Position numbers and translations under genes: made by a program. DNA of 64,000 nt from Bradyrhizobium sp. CCBAU 51627 (GTDB taxonomy: Bacteria > Pseudomonadota > Alphaproteobacteria > Rhizobiales > Xanthobacteraceae). The notes beneath the pieces are model-generated. The model was given only the letters and a program-made list of their open reading frames with translations, had not been told where the DNA came from and did not search any database. The stretch lies in NCBI RefSeq assembly GCF_028128765.1, contig NZ_LBJG01000024.1:1364001-1428000 (forward strand), read 5' to 3'. This document shows, piece by piece, positions 16,341-23,733 of the stretch (position 1 is its first letter; each line of letters begins with the position of its first letter).

Positions 16341-17219
16341 ATGACAGCCCAAGCCATTATCCAGAGTCTCGCGAGCGGCCTTCTCATGGGCCTTCTCTAC
16401 GGATTGATCGCGGTCGGCCTCGCGCTGATCTTCGGCCTGATGGACGTCACGAACTTCGCCCATGGCGAGTTCCTGATGATCGCGATGTACGTGTCGTTCT
16501 TCCTGTTCACGTTCTTCGCCATCGACCCCTTGCTCTCGGCGCCGCTGGTCGCCGCGGCGATGTTCGTGTTCGGAGCGGTAATCTACCTATTGATTGTACG
16601 CTTTGCGATGCGGGCCAAGACCAATGCCGGTATGGTGCAGATCTTCACCACGTTCGGCCTGGCCATCGTCTTGCGCGGCCTGGCACAGTTTTTCTTCACG
16701 CCCGACTATCGCAGCATTCCGCAGTCCTGGCTCGGCGGCAAAACCATCTCGTTTGCCGGCATCTTCCTGCCGGAGCCGCAACTGGTCGGCGCGCTGGTCT
16801 CGATCGCTGCGTTTGCCGGCCTCTATTTCTTCATTCACCGCACCGACTTCGGCCGCGCGCTGGAAGCCACCCGTGAAGATCCCGGCGCGGTCGCACTGGT
16901 CGGCATCGACAAGAACCGCGTGTTCGCCTTCGGCTGGGGTCTCGGCGCCGGGCTGGTCGGCCTCGCCGGCGCGATCATGGCGGTGTTCTTCTACATATAT
17001 CCCGATGTTGGTGCGTCCTTCGCGCTGATTGCCTATGTCACCGTGGCGCTCGGTGGCTTCGGCAGCGTGTTCGGAGCCTTTGCCGGCGGCATCATCGTCG
17101 GCCTGGTCGAGGCGATGACCGCTTTGATGCTGCCGCCCTCGCTGAAGTCGGTCGGCATCTATGCGGTTTACCTGCTCGTCGTCTTCATCCGGCCGCGTGG
17201 CCTGTTCGGGTCGATGTGA
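16341..17219 (+). CDS. Branched-chain-type ABC transporter permease (LivH-like)
   Basis: A 292-residue polytopic inner-membrane protein of the LivH family (usual 285-310). It begins with an amphipathic helix then SGLLMGLLYGLIAVGLALIF, with GLMDVTNFAHGEFLMIAMY and the late VALGGFGSVFGAFAGGIIVG that matches the family glycine-rich loop. It pairs with the LivM-like gene, which overlaps its stop by one base (TGATG). Its place in the binding-protein/H/M/G/F order is standard. Confidence 0.93.
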   Translation: MTAQAIIQSLASGLLMGLLYGLIAVGLALIFGLMDVTNFAHGEFLMIAMYVSFFLFTFFAIDPLLSAPLVAAAMFVFGAVIYLLIVRFAMRAKTNAGMVQIFTTFGLAIVLRGLAQFFFTPDYRSIPQSWLGGKTISFAGIFLPEPQLVGALVSIAAFAGLYFFIHRTDFGRALEATREDPGAVALVGIDKNRVFAFGWGLGAGLVGLAGAIMAVFFYIYPDVGASFALIAYVTVALGGFGSVFGAFAGGIIVGLVEAMTALMLPPSLKSVGIYAVYLLVVFIRPRGLFGSM

Positions 17220-18202
17220 TGGACAGGAATTTTGCCGCGCGGCGCCGCCGCGATCTGATCGTCGCCGCGGTACTGGCTGCACTCGCAGCGCTTGCCCCGC
17301 TATTCGTGAAGGATGTCTACGTCCAGAACATCCTGATCCTGACGCTGATGTATGCGGCGCTGTCGCAGAGCTGGAACATTCTGTCCGGTTATTGCGGGCA
17401 GATCTCGCTCGGTCACGCACTCTATTTCGGCATCGGCGCCTACACCACCGAGCTCCTGTTCACCAAGTTCGGCGTGTTGCCCTGGTTCGGCATGCTCGCC
17501 GGCGGCGCGATTGCGGCTGTGATTGCGATGGGACTCGGCTATCCCTTCTTCCGGCTGCGTGGCCATTACTTCGTGATTGCGACGATCGTGATTGCCGAGA
17601 TCGGGCTGCTGCTGTTCCAGAACTGGGAGTGGGCGGGGGCAGCGATGGGCATCACCATTCCCGTGCGCGGCGACAGCTGGCTGAAATTCCAGTTCATGCG
17701 CAGCAAGCTGCCGTACTTCTATTTCGCGTTGGCGCTGTGCTGCCTCGCCTGGTTCGTCACCTGGTGGCTTGAGGACTCCAAATGGGGATTCTGGTGGCGC
17801 GCGGTGAAGGACAACCCGGAAGCGGCCGAGAGCCTCGGCGTCGTCGTGTTCAATTCCAAGATGGGCGCGGCAGCCGTCTCCGCCTTCCTGGTCGCCATCG
17901 GCGGCGCCTTCTATGCGCAGTTTCTCGCTTATATCGATCCCGAGAGCGTGATGGGCTTCCAGTTCTCGCTTTTGATGGCGTTGCCGGCCGTGCTCGGCGG
18001 CATCGGCACACTCTGGGGCCCCGTGCTTGGAGCGGCCATCCTGATCCCGATGACGGAGCTGACGCGCTCCTTTATCGGCGGCTCCGGCCGCGGCGTCGAT
18101 CTCATCGTTTACGGCACGTTGATCGTCTTGATCGCGCTGGCGCTGCCGCAGGGACTGGTCAGCTTGTTCTCCCGTTCGAAAGCGAAGGGAGCTACGCGAT
18201 GA
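17219..18202 (+). CDS. Branched-chain-type ABC transporter permease (LivM-like)
   Basis: A 327-residue LivM-family permease. The family segment SQSWNILSGYCGQISLGHALYF lies near residues 45-67, and the ATPase-facing loop is in WWRAVKDNPEAAESLGVV. It ends with LPQGLVSLFSRSK. I use ATG at 17219, overlapping the livH stop by one base, rather than a GTG one codon earlier. Translational coupling with livH and with the following ATPase (ATGA overlap) shows one operon. Confidence 0.93.
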   Translation: MDRNFAARRRRDLIVAAVLAALAALAPLFVKDVYVQNILILTLMYAALSQSWNILSGYCGQISLGHALYFGIGAYTTELLFTKFGVLPWFGMLAGGAIAAVIAMGLGYPFFRLRGHYFVIATIVIAEIGLLLFQNWEWAGAAMGITIPVRGDSWLKFQFMRSKLPYFYFALALCCLAWFVTWWLEDSKWGFWWRAVKDNPEAAESLGVVVFNSKMGAAAVSAFLVAIGGAFYAQFLAYIDPESVMGFQFSLLMALPAVLGGIGTLWGPVLGAAILIPMTELTRSFIGGSGRGVDLIVYGTLIVLIALALPQGLVSLFSRSKAKGATR

Positions 18203-18930
18203 CCGCGCTCCTTGAAACCCGCGGCGTCTGGCAGCGCTTCGGCGGTCTCATCGCCAACAGCGATGTCTCGATCTCCGTCGGCCGCGGCGAGATCGTCGGA
18301 CTGATCGGGCCCAACGGCGCGGGCAAGTCGACGCTGTTCAATTTGATCGCCGGCGTCCTGCCGCCGACGCAGGGCTCGATCTGGTTCGACGGCGAGGATG
18401 TCACCCACATGCCCGCGGCCGAGCGGTGCCAGCGCGGCGTCGGTCGCACCTTCCAGGTGGTCAAGAGCTTCGAGACCATGACTGTGATCGACAACGTCAT
18501 CGTTGGCGCGCTGGTGCGCAACACGGTGATGCGCGAGGCGCGCCGCAAGGCGTATGAGGTGCTGGAGTTCACCGGCCTTGCTCCCCGCGCCGGCGTGCTC
18601 GCAAGCGACCTCGTGCCGGCCGAGAAGCGCCGCCTCGAAGTGGCCCGTGCGCTTGCGACCGAACCGAAATTGCTGCTGCTCGATGAAGTCCTCACCGGCC
18701 TCACGCCGACCGAGGCGCAGACCGGCGTGGCGTTGGTGCGAAAAGTCCGCGATGCCGGCATCACCGTGCTGATGGTCGAGCACGTCATGGAGATCGTCAT
18801 GCCGCTGGTCGATCGCGCCATCGTGCTCGACCTCGGCAAGGTCCTGGTCGAGGGCAAGCCATCTGATGTCGTCCGCGATCCCAAGGTGATCAAGGCATAT
18901 CTGGGAGATCGTCATGCTGTCGGTGCATGA
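18199..18930 (+). CDS. Branched-chain-type ABC transporter ATP-binding protein (LivG-like), degenerate signature motif
   Basis: A 243-residue ATPase of the LivG type. Walker A is intact (GPNGAGKST, residues 37-45), as is Walker B with its Glu (LLLLDEVLTGL), and the switch His is in LMVEHVMEIV. The LSGGQ signature is replaced by LVPAEKRRLEVARAL, and the Pro that usually follows DE is Val. It overlaps livM by 4 bases and livF by 17 bases. I remember a LivG subfamily with similar changes, so this is probably a functional half-site and not decay. Confidence 0.9.
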   Translation: MTALLETRGVWQRFGGLIANSDVSISVGRGEIVGLIGPNGAGKSTLFNLIAGVLPPTQGSIWFDGEDVTHMPAAERCQRGVGRTFQVVKSFETMTVIDNVIVGALVRNTVMREARRKAYEVLEFTGLAPRAGVLASDLVPAEKRRLEVARALATEPKLLLLDEVLTGLTPTEAQTGVALVRKVRDAGITVLMVEHVMEIVMPLVDRAIVLDLGKVLVEGKPSDVVRDPKVIKAYLGDRHAVGA

Positions 18931-19618
18931 AGTCACGACCGCCTATCAGGGCCTGGTCGCGATCTCCGCGGTCAGCATCGAGGTCACCAAGGGCGAGATC
19001 GTCTGTGTTGCCGGTGCCAACGGGGCCGGCAAGTCGACGTTGCTGAAGTCGATCGCCGGTGCCGAGCGTCCGCGCTCGGGCACCGTGACGTTCGACGGCA
19101 AGCGGCTCAACGGCATGGCGCAGCACCACATCACGGCGGCCGGCATCGCCTATGTACCGGAGAATCGCCGGCTGTTTCCGCGCCTGTCGGTGCGCGACAA
19201 TCTGCGCCTCGGCAGCTTTCTCTATCGCGGCGAGGCCGATCGCGAGGGGCCGCTGGAGCTTGTCTTCGAGCTTTTTCCGCGCCTGTCCGAACGTCTCGAG
19301 CAGCGCGCAGAGACGCTCTCCGGCGGCGAGCAGCAGATGCTGGCGATCGGTCGCGCGCTGATGACGCGCCCGCGGCTGTTGATGCTGGACGAGCCTTCGC
19401 AGGGCATCATGCCTAAACTCGTCGACGAGATTTTCCAGGCGGTGCTGCGCATTCGCGATGCCGGCATGACGGTGCTGATCGTGGAGCAGCGCATGGCCGA
19501 GTGCCTCGAGATCGCCGACCGCGCCTACATTCTGCAAACCGGCCGCGTGCTGATGCAGGGCCCGGCTGCGGAGATCAAGGGCAATCCCGACGTGAGGAAG
19601 GCGTATCTGGGGCTGTAG
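18914..19618 (+). CDS. Branched-chain-type ABC transporter ATP-binding protein (LivF-like)
   Basis: A 234-residue ATPase of the LivF type, partner of the LivG-like subunit. All motifs are canonical: Walker A GANGAGKST, Q-loop region YVPENRRLFPRLSV, signature LSGGEQQMLAIGRAL, Walker B LLMLDEPSQG and switch His/Gln in VLIVEQRMAE. It begins inside the 3' end of the LivG gene and closes the importer operon. Since the LivG signature is degenerate and this one is intact, the heterodimer has one standard ATP site and one altered site. Confidence 0.93.
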   Translation: MLSVHEVTTAYQGLVAISAVSIEVTKGEIVCVAGANGAGKSTLLKSIAGAERPRSGTVTFDGKRLNGMAQHHITAAGIAYVPENRRLFPRLSVRDNLRLGSFLYRGEADREGPLELVFELFPRLSERLEQRAETLSGGEQQMLAIGRALMTRPRLLMLDEPSQGIMPKLVDEIFQAVLRIRDAGMTVLIVEQRMAECLEIADRAYILQTGRVLMQGPAAEIKGNPDVRKAYLGL

Positions 19619-19654
19619 GCCTCAACTGTTGGGTACGCTCGCGCAACCGATTCG

Positions 19655-19760
19655 GTGTCATCGCCCGACTTGATCGGGCGATCCAGTACTCCGAGACGTA
19701 AGAGATATACAGAGAAGCCGCGGTGTACTGGATTCCCCGCCTTCGCGGGGAATGACAGCG
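19655..19760. repeat. Dispersed palindrome, family B (copy 1 of 2)
   Basis: The left part is GTGTCATCGCCCGACTTGAT then CGGGCGATCCAGTA; the right part is TACTGGATTCCCCGCCTTCG then CGGGGAATGACAGCG. A second copy is at 32852-32963 with the same GATCCAGTA...TACTGGAT core. Each half has its own small hairpin (CGCCCGacttgatCGGGCG and CCCCGCcttcGCGGGG). It separates the convergent livF-like and otnC genes and may end both transcripts. Confidence 0.85.
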
Positions 19761-19796
19761 GTGGGTGAGGGGCGCTGGTGCACTCTGCAGCAACAC

Positions 19797-20483
19797 TCAG
19801 TGCTCGTGCCCATGCTCCGGCAGCGTCACCCCGAACACCTTCACCAGAGCCGTGACCTGCTCCGGCGACAGATACCGCGGGTTCATCCCGCGCAGCAGCA
19901 GATACAGCTTTGCCGTCTCCTCCAGCTCCTCTGTCGCGAAAACCGCCGCTTCCAGCGTGTCGCCGGCGACAACAGGGCCATGATTGGCAAGCAGCACGGA
20001 TGAATATTTCCCGGCCAGCCCCTTGATCGCACCCGCGACCGCCGGATCGCCAGGGCGGTAATACGGCACGAGCGCGGTGGCGCCGCATTTCATCAGGTAA
20101 TAGGCCGTCATCGGCGGCAGCACGGCGCGCGGGTCGATCTCAGGCAGCATCGAGAGTGCGACCGAATGCGTGGAATGCAGATGCACGATCGCGCGTGCGT
20201 TGCCGCGGGTGTCATAGAGCGCGGTGTGCAGGGGAACTTCCTTGGTCGGCGCATCGCCCGACACCAGCCGGCCCTGCTCGTCCAACCGGGACAATTTCGC
20301 GGGATCAAGGAAGCCGAGCGAGGCGTTGGTCGGCGTCACCAGCCAGCCGCCGCCATCCAGCCTGACGCTGATGTTGCCGGAGGAGCCCGGCGTCAGCCCA
20401 CGCTCGAACAGGGACCGTCCGAACCGGCAGATATCCTCGCGCAGCCTTGTCTCGTTGCTCGTTTCAGTTCTCATGGCCGTCAT
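19797..20483 (-). CDS. otnC: 3-oxo-tetronate 4-phosphate decarboxylase (class II aldolase family)
   Basis: A 228-residue class II aldolase/adducin-fold enzyme. The zinc histidines are in AIVHLHSTHSVALS and the late LLANHGPVVAG, and the phosphate/loop segment is GLTPGSSGNISVRL. In the otn pathway OtnC splits 3-oxo-tetronate 4-phosphate to dihydroxyacetone phosphate and CO2. The name rests on context: ltnD, otnI and otnK are divergent next door. Start is uncertain: ATG at 20483 or 20474 both fit, and a longer open frame upstream to 20600 would run into the ltnD promoter. It ends with a short His-rich tail (HGHEH). Confidence 0.85.
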   Translation of the reverse strand: MTAMRTETSNETRLREDICRFGRSLFERGLTPGSSGNISVRLDGGGWLVTPTNASLGFLDPAKLSRLDEQGRLVSGDAPTKEVPLHTALYDTRGNARAIVHLHSTHSVALSMLPEIDPRAVLPPMTAYYLMKCGATALVPYYRPGDPAVAGAIKGLAGKYSSVLLANHGPVVAGDTLEAAVFATEELEETAKLYLLLRGMNPRYLSPEQVTALVKVFGVTLPEHGHEH

Positions 20484-20586
20484 GCCCGCTTGTCTCACGC
20501 TTTGGCAGCGCGGCCAAGCCGTGTTATTCGAGATCAAGCCGTCGCAAAGGCCGGCCGTCCAGGAAACGTTCGCAAGGGTTAGTTGC

Positions 20587-21504
20587 ATGTCCGCCTCCAC
20601 GTCACCAAATCAGCGCATCGCGGTCATCGGGCTTGGCTCGATGGGATACGGCATGGCGACATCGCTGAAGCGTGCCGGCCACGCCGTGACCGGCTGCGAC
20701 GTTTCGGCGGACGCCGTCGCGCGTTTTGTGAAGGAGGGCGGCACCGGCGCGAGGACGCCGGCCGAAGCCGCCAAGGATGCCGACATCGTCGTCAGCGTCG
20801 TCGTCAATGCCGCCCAGACCGAAGCGATCCTGTTCGGGAAGGACGGTGTCGCCGAGACCCTCCCGAAGGATGGTGTCTTCATCTCATCCGCCACCATGGA
20901 TCCCGACGTCGCCCGGCGCCTCGCGAAACAGTTGGAAACGACCGGCCGGCATTACCTGGATGCGCCGATCTCCGGCGGCGCGCAGCGGGCGGCCCAAGGC
21001 GAGCTGACGATCCTCGCTTCAGGCAGCCCGGCTGCTTTTGCGAAAGCGCGCCCCGCCCTCGATGCCATGGCCGCAAAGCTGTACGAGCTCGGCGATGCCG
21101 CCGGCCAGGGCGCCGCCTTCAAGATGATCAACCAGTTGCTGGCCGGCGTGCATATCGCCGCTGCCAGCGAGGCGATGGCGTTCGCGGCCAAGCAGGGTCT
21201 CGACATCCGCAAGGTCTATGAGGTGATCACGGCCTCTGCCGGCAATTCATGGATGTTCGAGAACCGCATGCCGCATGTGCTCGATGGCGACTACACGCCG
21301 CGCAGTGCAGTGGAGATCTTCGTCAAGGACCTCGGCATCATCCAGGACATGGCGCGCAGCGCCAGATTCCCCGTGCCGGTCTCTGCCGCGGCCCTCCAGA
21401 TGTTCCTGATGACATCGGCTGCCGGCATGGGCCGCGATGATGATGCGTCCGTGGCGCGCATGTATGCGCAGGTCACAGGCGTCAAGCTGCCGGGCGACAA
21501 GTAG
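20587..21504 (+). CDS. ltnD: L-threonate dehydrogenase (beta-hydroxyacid dehydrogenase family)
   Basis: A 305-residue NAD-dependent 3-hydroxyacid dehydrogenase. It shows the Rossmann start IAVIGLGSMGYGMATSL, the substrate loop DAPISGGAQRAAQGELTI and the catalytic Lys in AAFKMINQLLAGVHIAAA. LtnD oxidises L-threonate at C2 to 2-oxo-tetronate, the entry step of the pathway. ATG at 20587 begins the domain; an upstream in-frame extension would overlap the otnC start. OtnI follows after 13 bases and OtnK overlaps OtnI by 4, so the three form an operon with otnC divergent. Confidence 0.88.
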   Translation: MSASTSPNQRIAVIGLGSMGYGMATSLKRAGHAVTGCDVSADAVARFVKEGGTGARTPAEAAKDADIVVSVVVNAAQTEAILFGKDGVAETLPKDGVFISSATMDPDVARRLAKQLETTGRHYLDAPISGGAQRAAQGELTILASGSPAAFAKARPALDAMAAKLYELGDAAGQGAAFKMINQLLAGVHIAAASEAMAFAAKQGLDIRKVYEVITASAGNSWMFENRMPHVLDGDYTPRSAVEIFVKDLGIIQDMARSARFPVPVSAAALQMFLMTSAAGMGRDDDASVARMYAQVTGVKLPGDK

Positions 21505-21517
21505 AAGAGGATTCCCG

Positions 21518-22300
21518 ATGCCCCGTTTTGCCGCCAATCTCTCCATGATGTTCACAGAGGTGCCATTCCTCGACAGGTTCGACGCGGCCGCCCAGGCTGG
21601 CTTCACCGCGGTCGAATTTCTCTTCCCTTACGACCATCCGGTCGAAGCGGTCGGCGAGCGGCTCAAGCGCAACGGCCTGACGCAGGCGCTGTTCAACCTG
21701 CCGCCGGGCGACTGGAATGCCGGCGAGAAGGGCTTTGCAGCGCTGCCGTCGCGTTTCTCCGATCTCAAGGCGAGCCTGGAGACGGCGCTGCCTTATGCAA
21801 AGGCCACCGGCGTCAAGCGGCTGCATTTGATGGCCGGAATCGCCAATCGCAGCGAGCGCGTTGCGATCGAGGCCTTCTATAAATCGGTGGCATGGGCCGC
21901 GGAATTCTTCGCGCCGCACGGCATCGACGTGGTGATCGAGCCGATCAACGCCCGCAACGTGCCCGGCTACTTCCTCAACGATTTCGATTTCGCTCGCGAC
22001 CTGATCCAGGAGTTGCGGCTTCCGAACCTGAAGCTCCAGTTCGACATCTATCACTGCCAGATCATTCATGGCGACGTCACCATGCGGCTGCGCGAGATGA
22101 TGCCGATCATCGGCCACATCCAGATCGCCAGCATTCCCTCGCGCAACGAGCCCGATGATGAGGAGCTGAACTATCCGTTCCTGTTCGACGAGCTCGACCG
22201 GCTCGGCTATGCCGGTTTCGTCGGCTGCGAATACAATCCGCGCGGCAAGACCACCGACGGTCTTGCCTGGTTCAAGCCCTATGCGGGAGTGAGACCGTGA
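21518..22300 (+). CDS. otnI: 2-oxo-tetronate isomerase (hydroxypyruvate isomerase family)
   Basis: A 260-residue TIM-barrel sugar isomerase of the Hyi family. It starts MPRFAANLSMMFTEVPFLDR, with metal/catalytic Glu in VVIEPINARNVPGYFLND and in VGCEYNPRG, and the metal site in LQFDIYHCQIIHGD. In this setting it converts 2-oxo-tetronate to 3-oxo-tetronate. A GAAGAGG ribosome site precedes ATG 21518. A hydroxypyruvate isomerase role is the main alternative, but the otnK and ltnD neighbours argue for OtnI. Confidence 0.88.
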   Translation: MPRFAANLSMMFTEVPFLDRFDAAAQAGFTAVEFLFPYDHPVEAVGERLKRNGLTQALFNLPPGDWNAGEKGFAALPSRFSDLKASLETALPYAKATGVKRLHLMAGIANRSERVAIEAFYKSVAWAAEFFAPHGIDVVIEPINARNVPGYFLNDFDFARDLIQELRLPNLKLQFDIYHCQIIHGDVTMRLREMMPIIGHIQIASIPSRNEPDDEELNYPFLFDELDRLGYAGFVGCEYNPRGKTTDGLAWFKPYAGVRP

Positions 22301-23574
22301 CCCTTGCCTTGGGCTGCATCGCCGACGATTACACCGGCGCCTCCGATCTCGCCAACACGCTGACGCGCGCAGGCCTGCGTACCGTCCAGACGATCGGCGT
22401 GCCCGCGGACGATCTGGGGCTGCCCGAGGTCGACGCTGTCGTGGTGTCGCTGAAGAGCCGCTCGATTGCGGCGGGACTTGCGGTTTCGCGCTCACGCGCG
22501 GCCGAGACATGGCTGCGCGGCCGCGGCGCGCGCCATGTGCTGTTCAAGATCTGCTCGACCTTCGATTCCACCGACGCTGGCAATATCGGGCCGGTGATGG
22601 ACGCGCTACGCGCCGATTGCGGCGAGGCCATCGTGCTGGTGACGCCGGCCTTTCCCGAGACCGGCCGCACCCTCTACCAGGGCAACCTCTTCGTCGGCGC
22701 CGTACCGCTGAACGAGAGCCCGTTGAAGGACCATCCGCTCAACCCGATGCACGATTCCAACCTGGTGCGCGTGCTGGCGCGGCAGAGCAAAACCCGGATC
22801 GGCCTCGTCGACCTCGCCACCGTCACCCGCGGCACGGACGCCGTTCGGGTGCGGCTGGCCGAGCTTGCGGGCAAGGGCATCGGCGCGGCCATCATCGACG
22901 CCGTGTTCGACCGAGATCTCGAGACCATCGGCCTCGTCGCCGCCGATCACCGGCTGTCGGTCGGCGCATCCGGCATCGGCCTCGGGCTCGCGCGCGCGCT
23001 GGTTTCGACCGGCAAGGTCAAGTCGGCCGCCATGGGCAGCGAGCAGGGGGCCGCTGTCGGCGGACAGGTGGCGTGTCTTGCGGGAAGTTGCTCGCAGGCC
23101 ACCCTGCAGCAGATCGCCAACGCCGAACGAGTTATGCCGGTGCTTCGTCTGGATTCAGACCGTATTCTTACGGGGGCGGGTGAAGTGCAGCAAGCAATGG
23201 ACTGGGCGCGACCGCGCCTCGCCGATGGGCCGGTGTTGATTGCGTCGAGCGCGACACCTGATCAGGTCGCCGCACTCCAGGCGCGCCATGGTCGCGACGC
23301 AGCCGGCCACGCCATCGAGCAGACGATGGCAGATATTGCCGAAACTCTCGTGAGCTCGGGCGTGCGACGATTGGTCGTCGCCGGTGGCGAGACGTCCGGT
23401 GCCGTCGTTGATCGGTTAAGGATTCCTGGATTTCTCGTAGGAGCGGAAATCGCGGCCGGCGTGCCGGTTTTGCGCGCAGTCGGCGCCGAGGCGGGCGAGA
23501 TGTTGCTTGCCCTGAAGTCCGGAAATTTCGGCGGTCCCGAGTTTTTCTCGGACGCGGTCAGGCTCATGCGCTGA
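22297..23574 (+). CDS. otnK: 3-oxo-tetronate kinase (four-carbon acid sugar kinase, DUF1537)
   Basis: A 425-residue kinase with the two-domain four-carbon acid sugar kinase layout. The N-terminal sugar-binding domain opens LGCIADDYTGASDLANTLTR, with CSTFDSTDAGNIGPV near residue 90; the C-terminal nucleotide domain holds RRLVVAGGETSGAVVDRL and ends near LKSGNFGG. OtnK phosphorylates 3-oxo-tetronate at O4 for cleavage by OtnC. It starts with GTG overlapping the otnI stop (GTGA). The set ltnD-otnI-otnK plus otnC is complete for L-threonate use, but no dedicated DeoR or GntR regulator is present. Confidence 0.9.
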   Translation: MTLALGCIADDYTGASDLANTLTRAGLRTVQTIGVPADDLGLPEVDAVVVSLKSRSIAAGLAVSRSRAAETWLRGRGARHVLFKICSTFDSTDAGNIGPVMDALRADCGEAIVLVTPAFPETGRTLYQGNLFVGAVPLNESPLKDHPLNPMHDSNLVRVLARQSKTRIGLVDLATVTRGTDAVRVRLAELAGKGIGAAIIDAVFDRDLETIGLVAADHRLSVGASGIGLGLARALVSTGKVKSAAMGSEQGAAVGGQVACLAGSCSQATLQQIANAERVMPVLRLDSDRILTGAGEVQQAMDWARPRLADGPVLIASSATPDQVAALQARHGRDAAGHAIEQTMADIAETLVSSGVRRLVVAGGETSGAVVDRLRIPGFLVGAEIAAGVPVLRAVGAEAGEMLLALKSGNFGGPEFFSDAVRLMR

Positions 23575-23733
23575 ACGCAGGGCCTTCTTAGGCGCCTGTT
23601 CACTACTTTGGGGTTCCGTACCCGCTCGGTCGCAGTCGACATCTGCCCAGATGCTTTGACGTCGGTGCTGCGTCCTTGGGGGGATTCGTACGTCCCCATA
23701 CGCGAGCCCGCGCCAGCACAACGAGACCCGACC

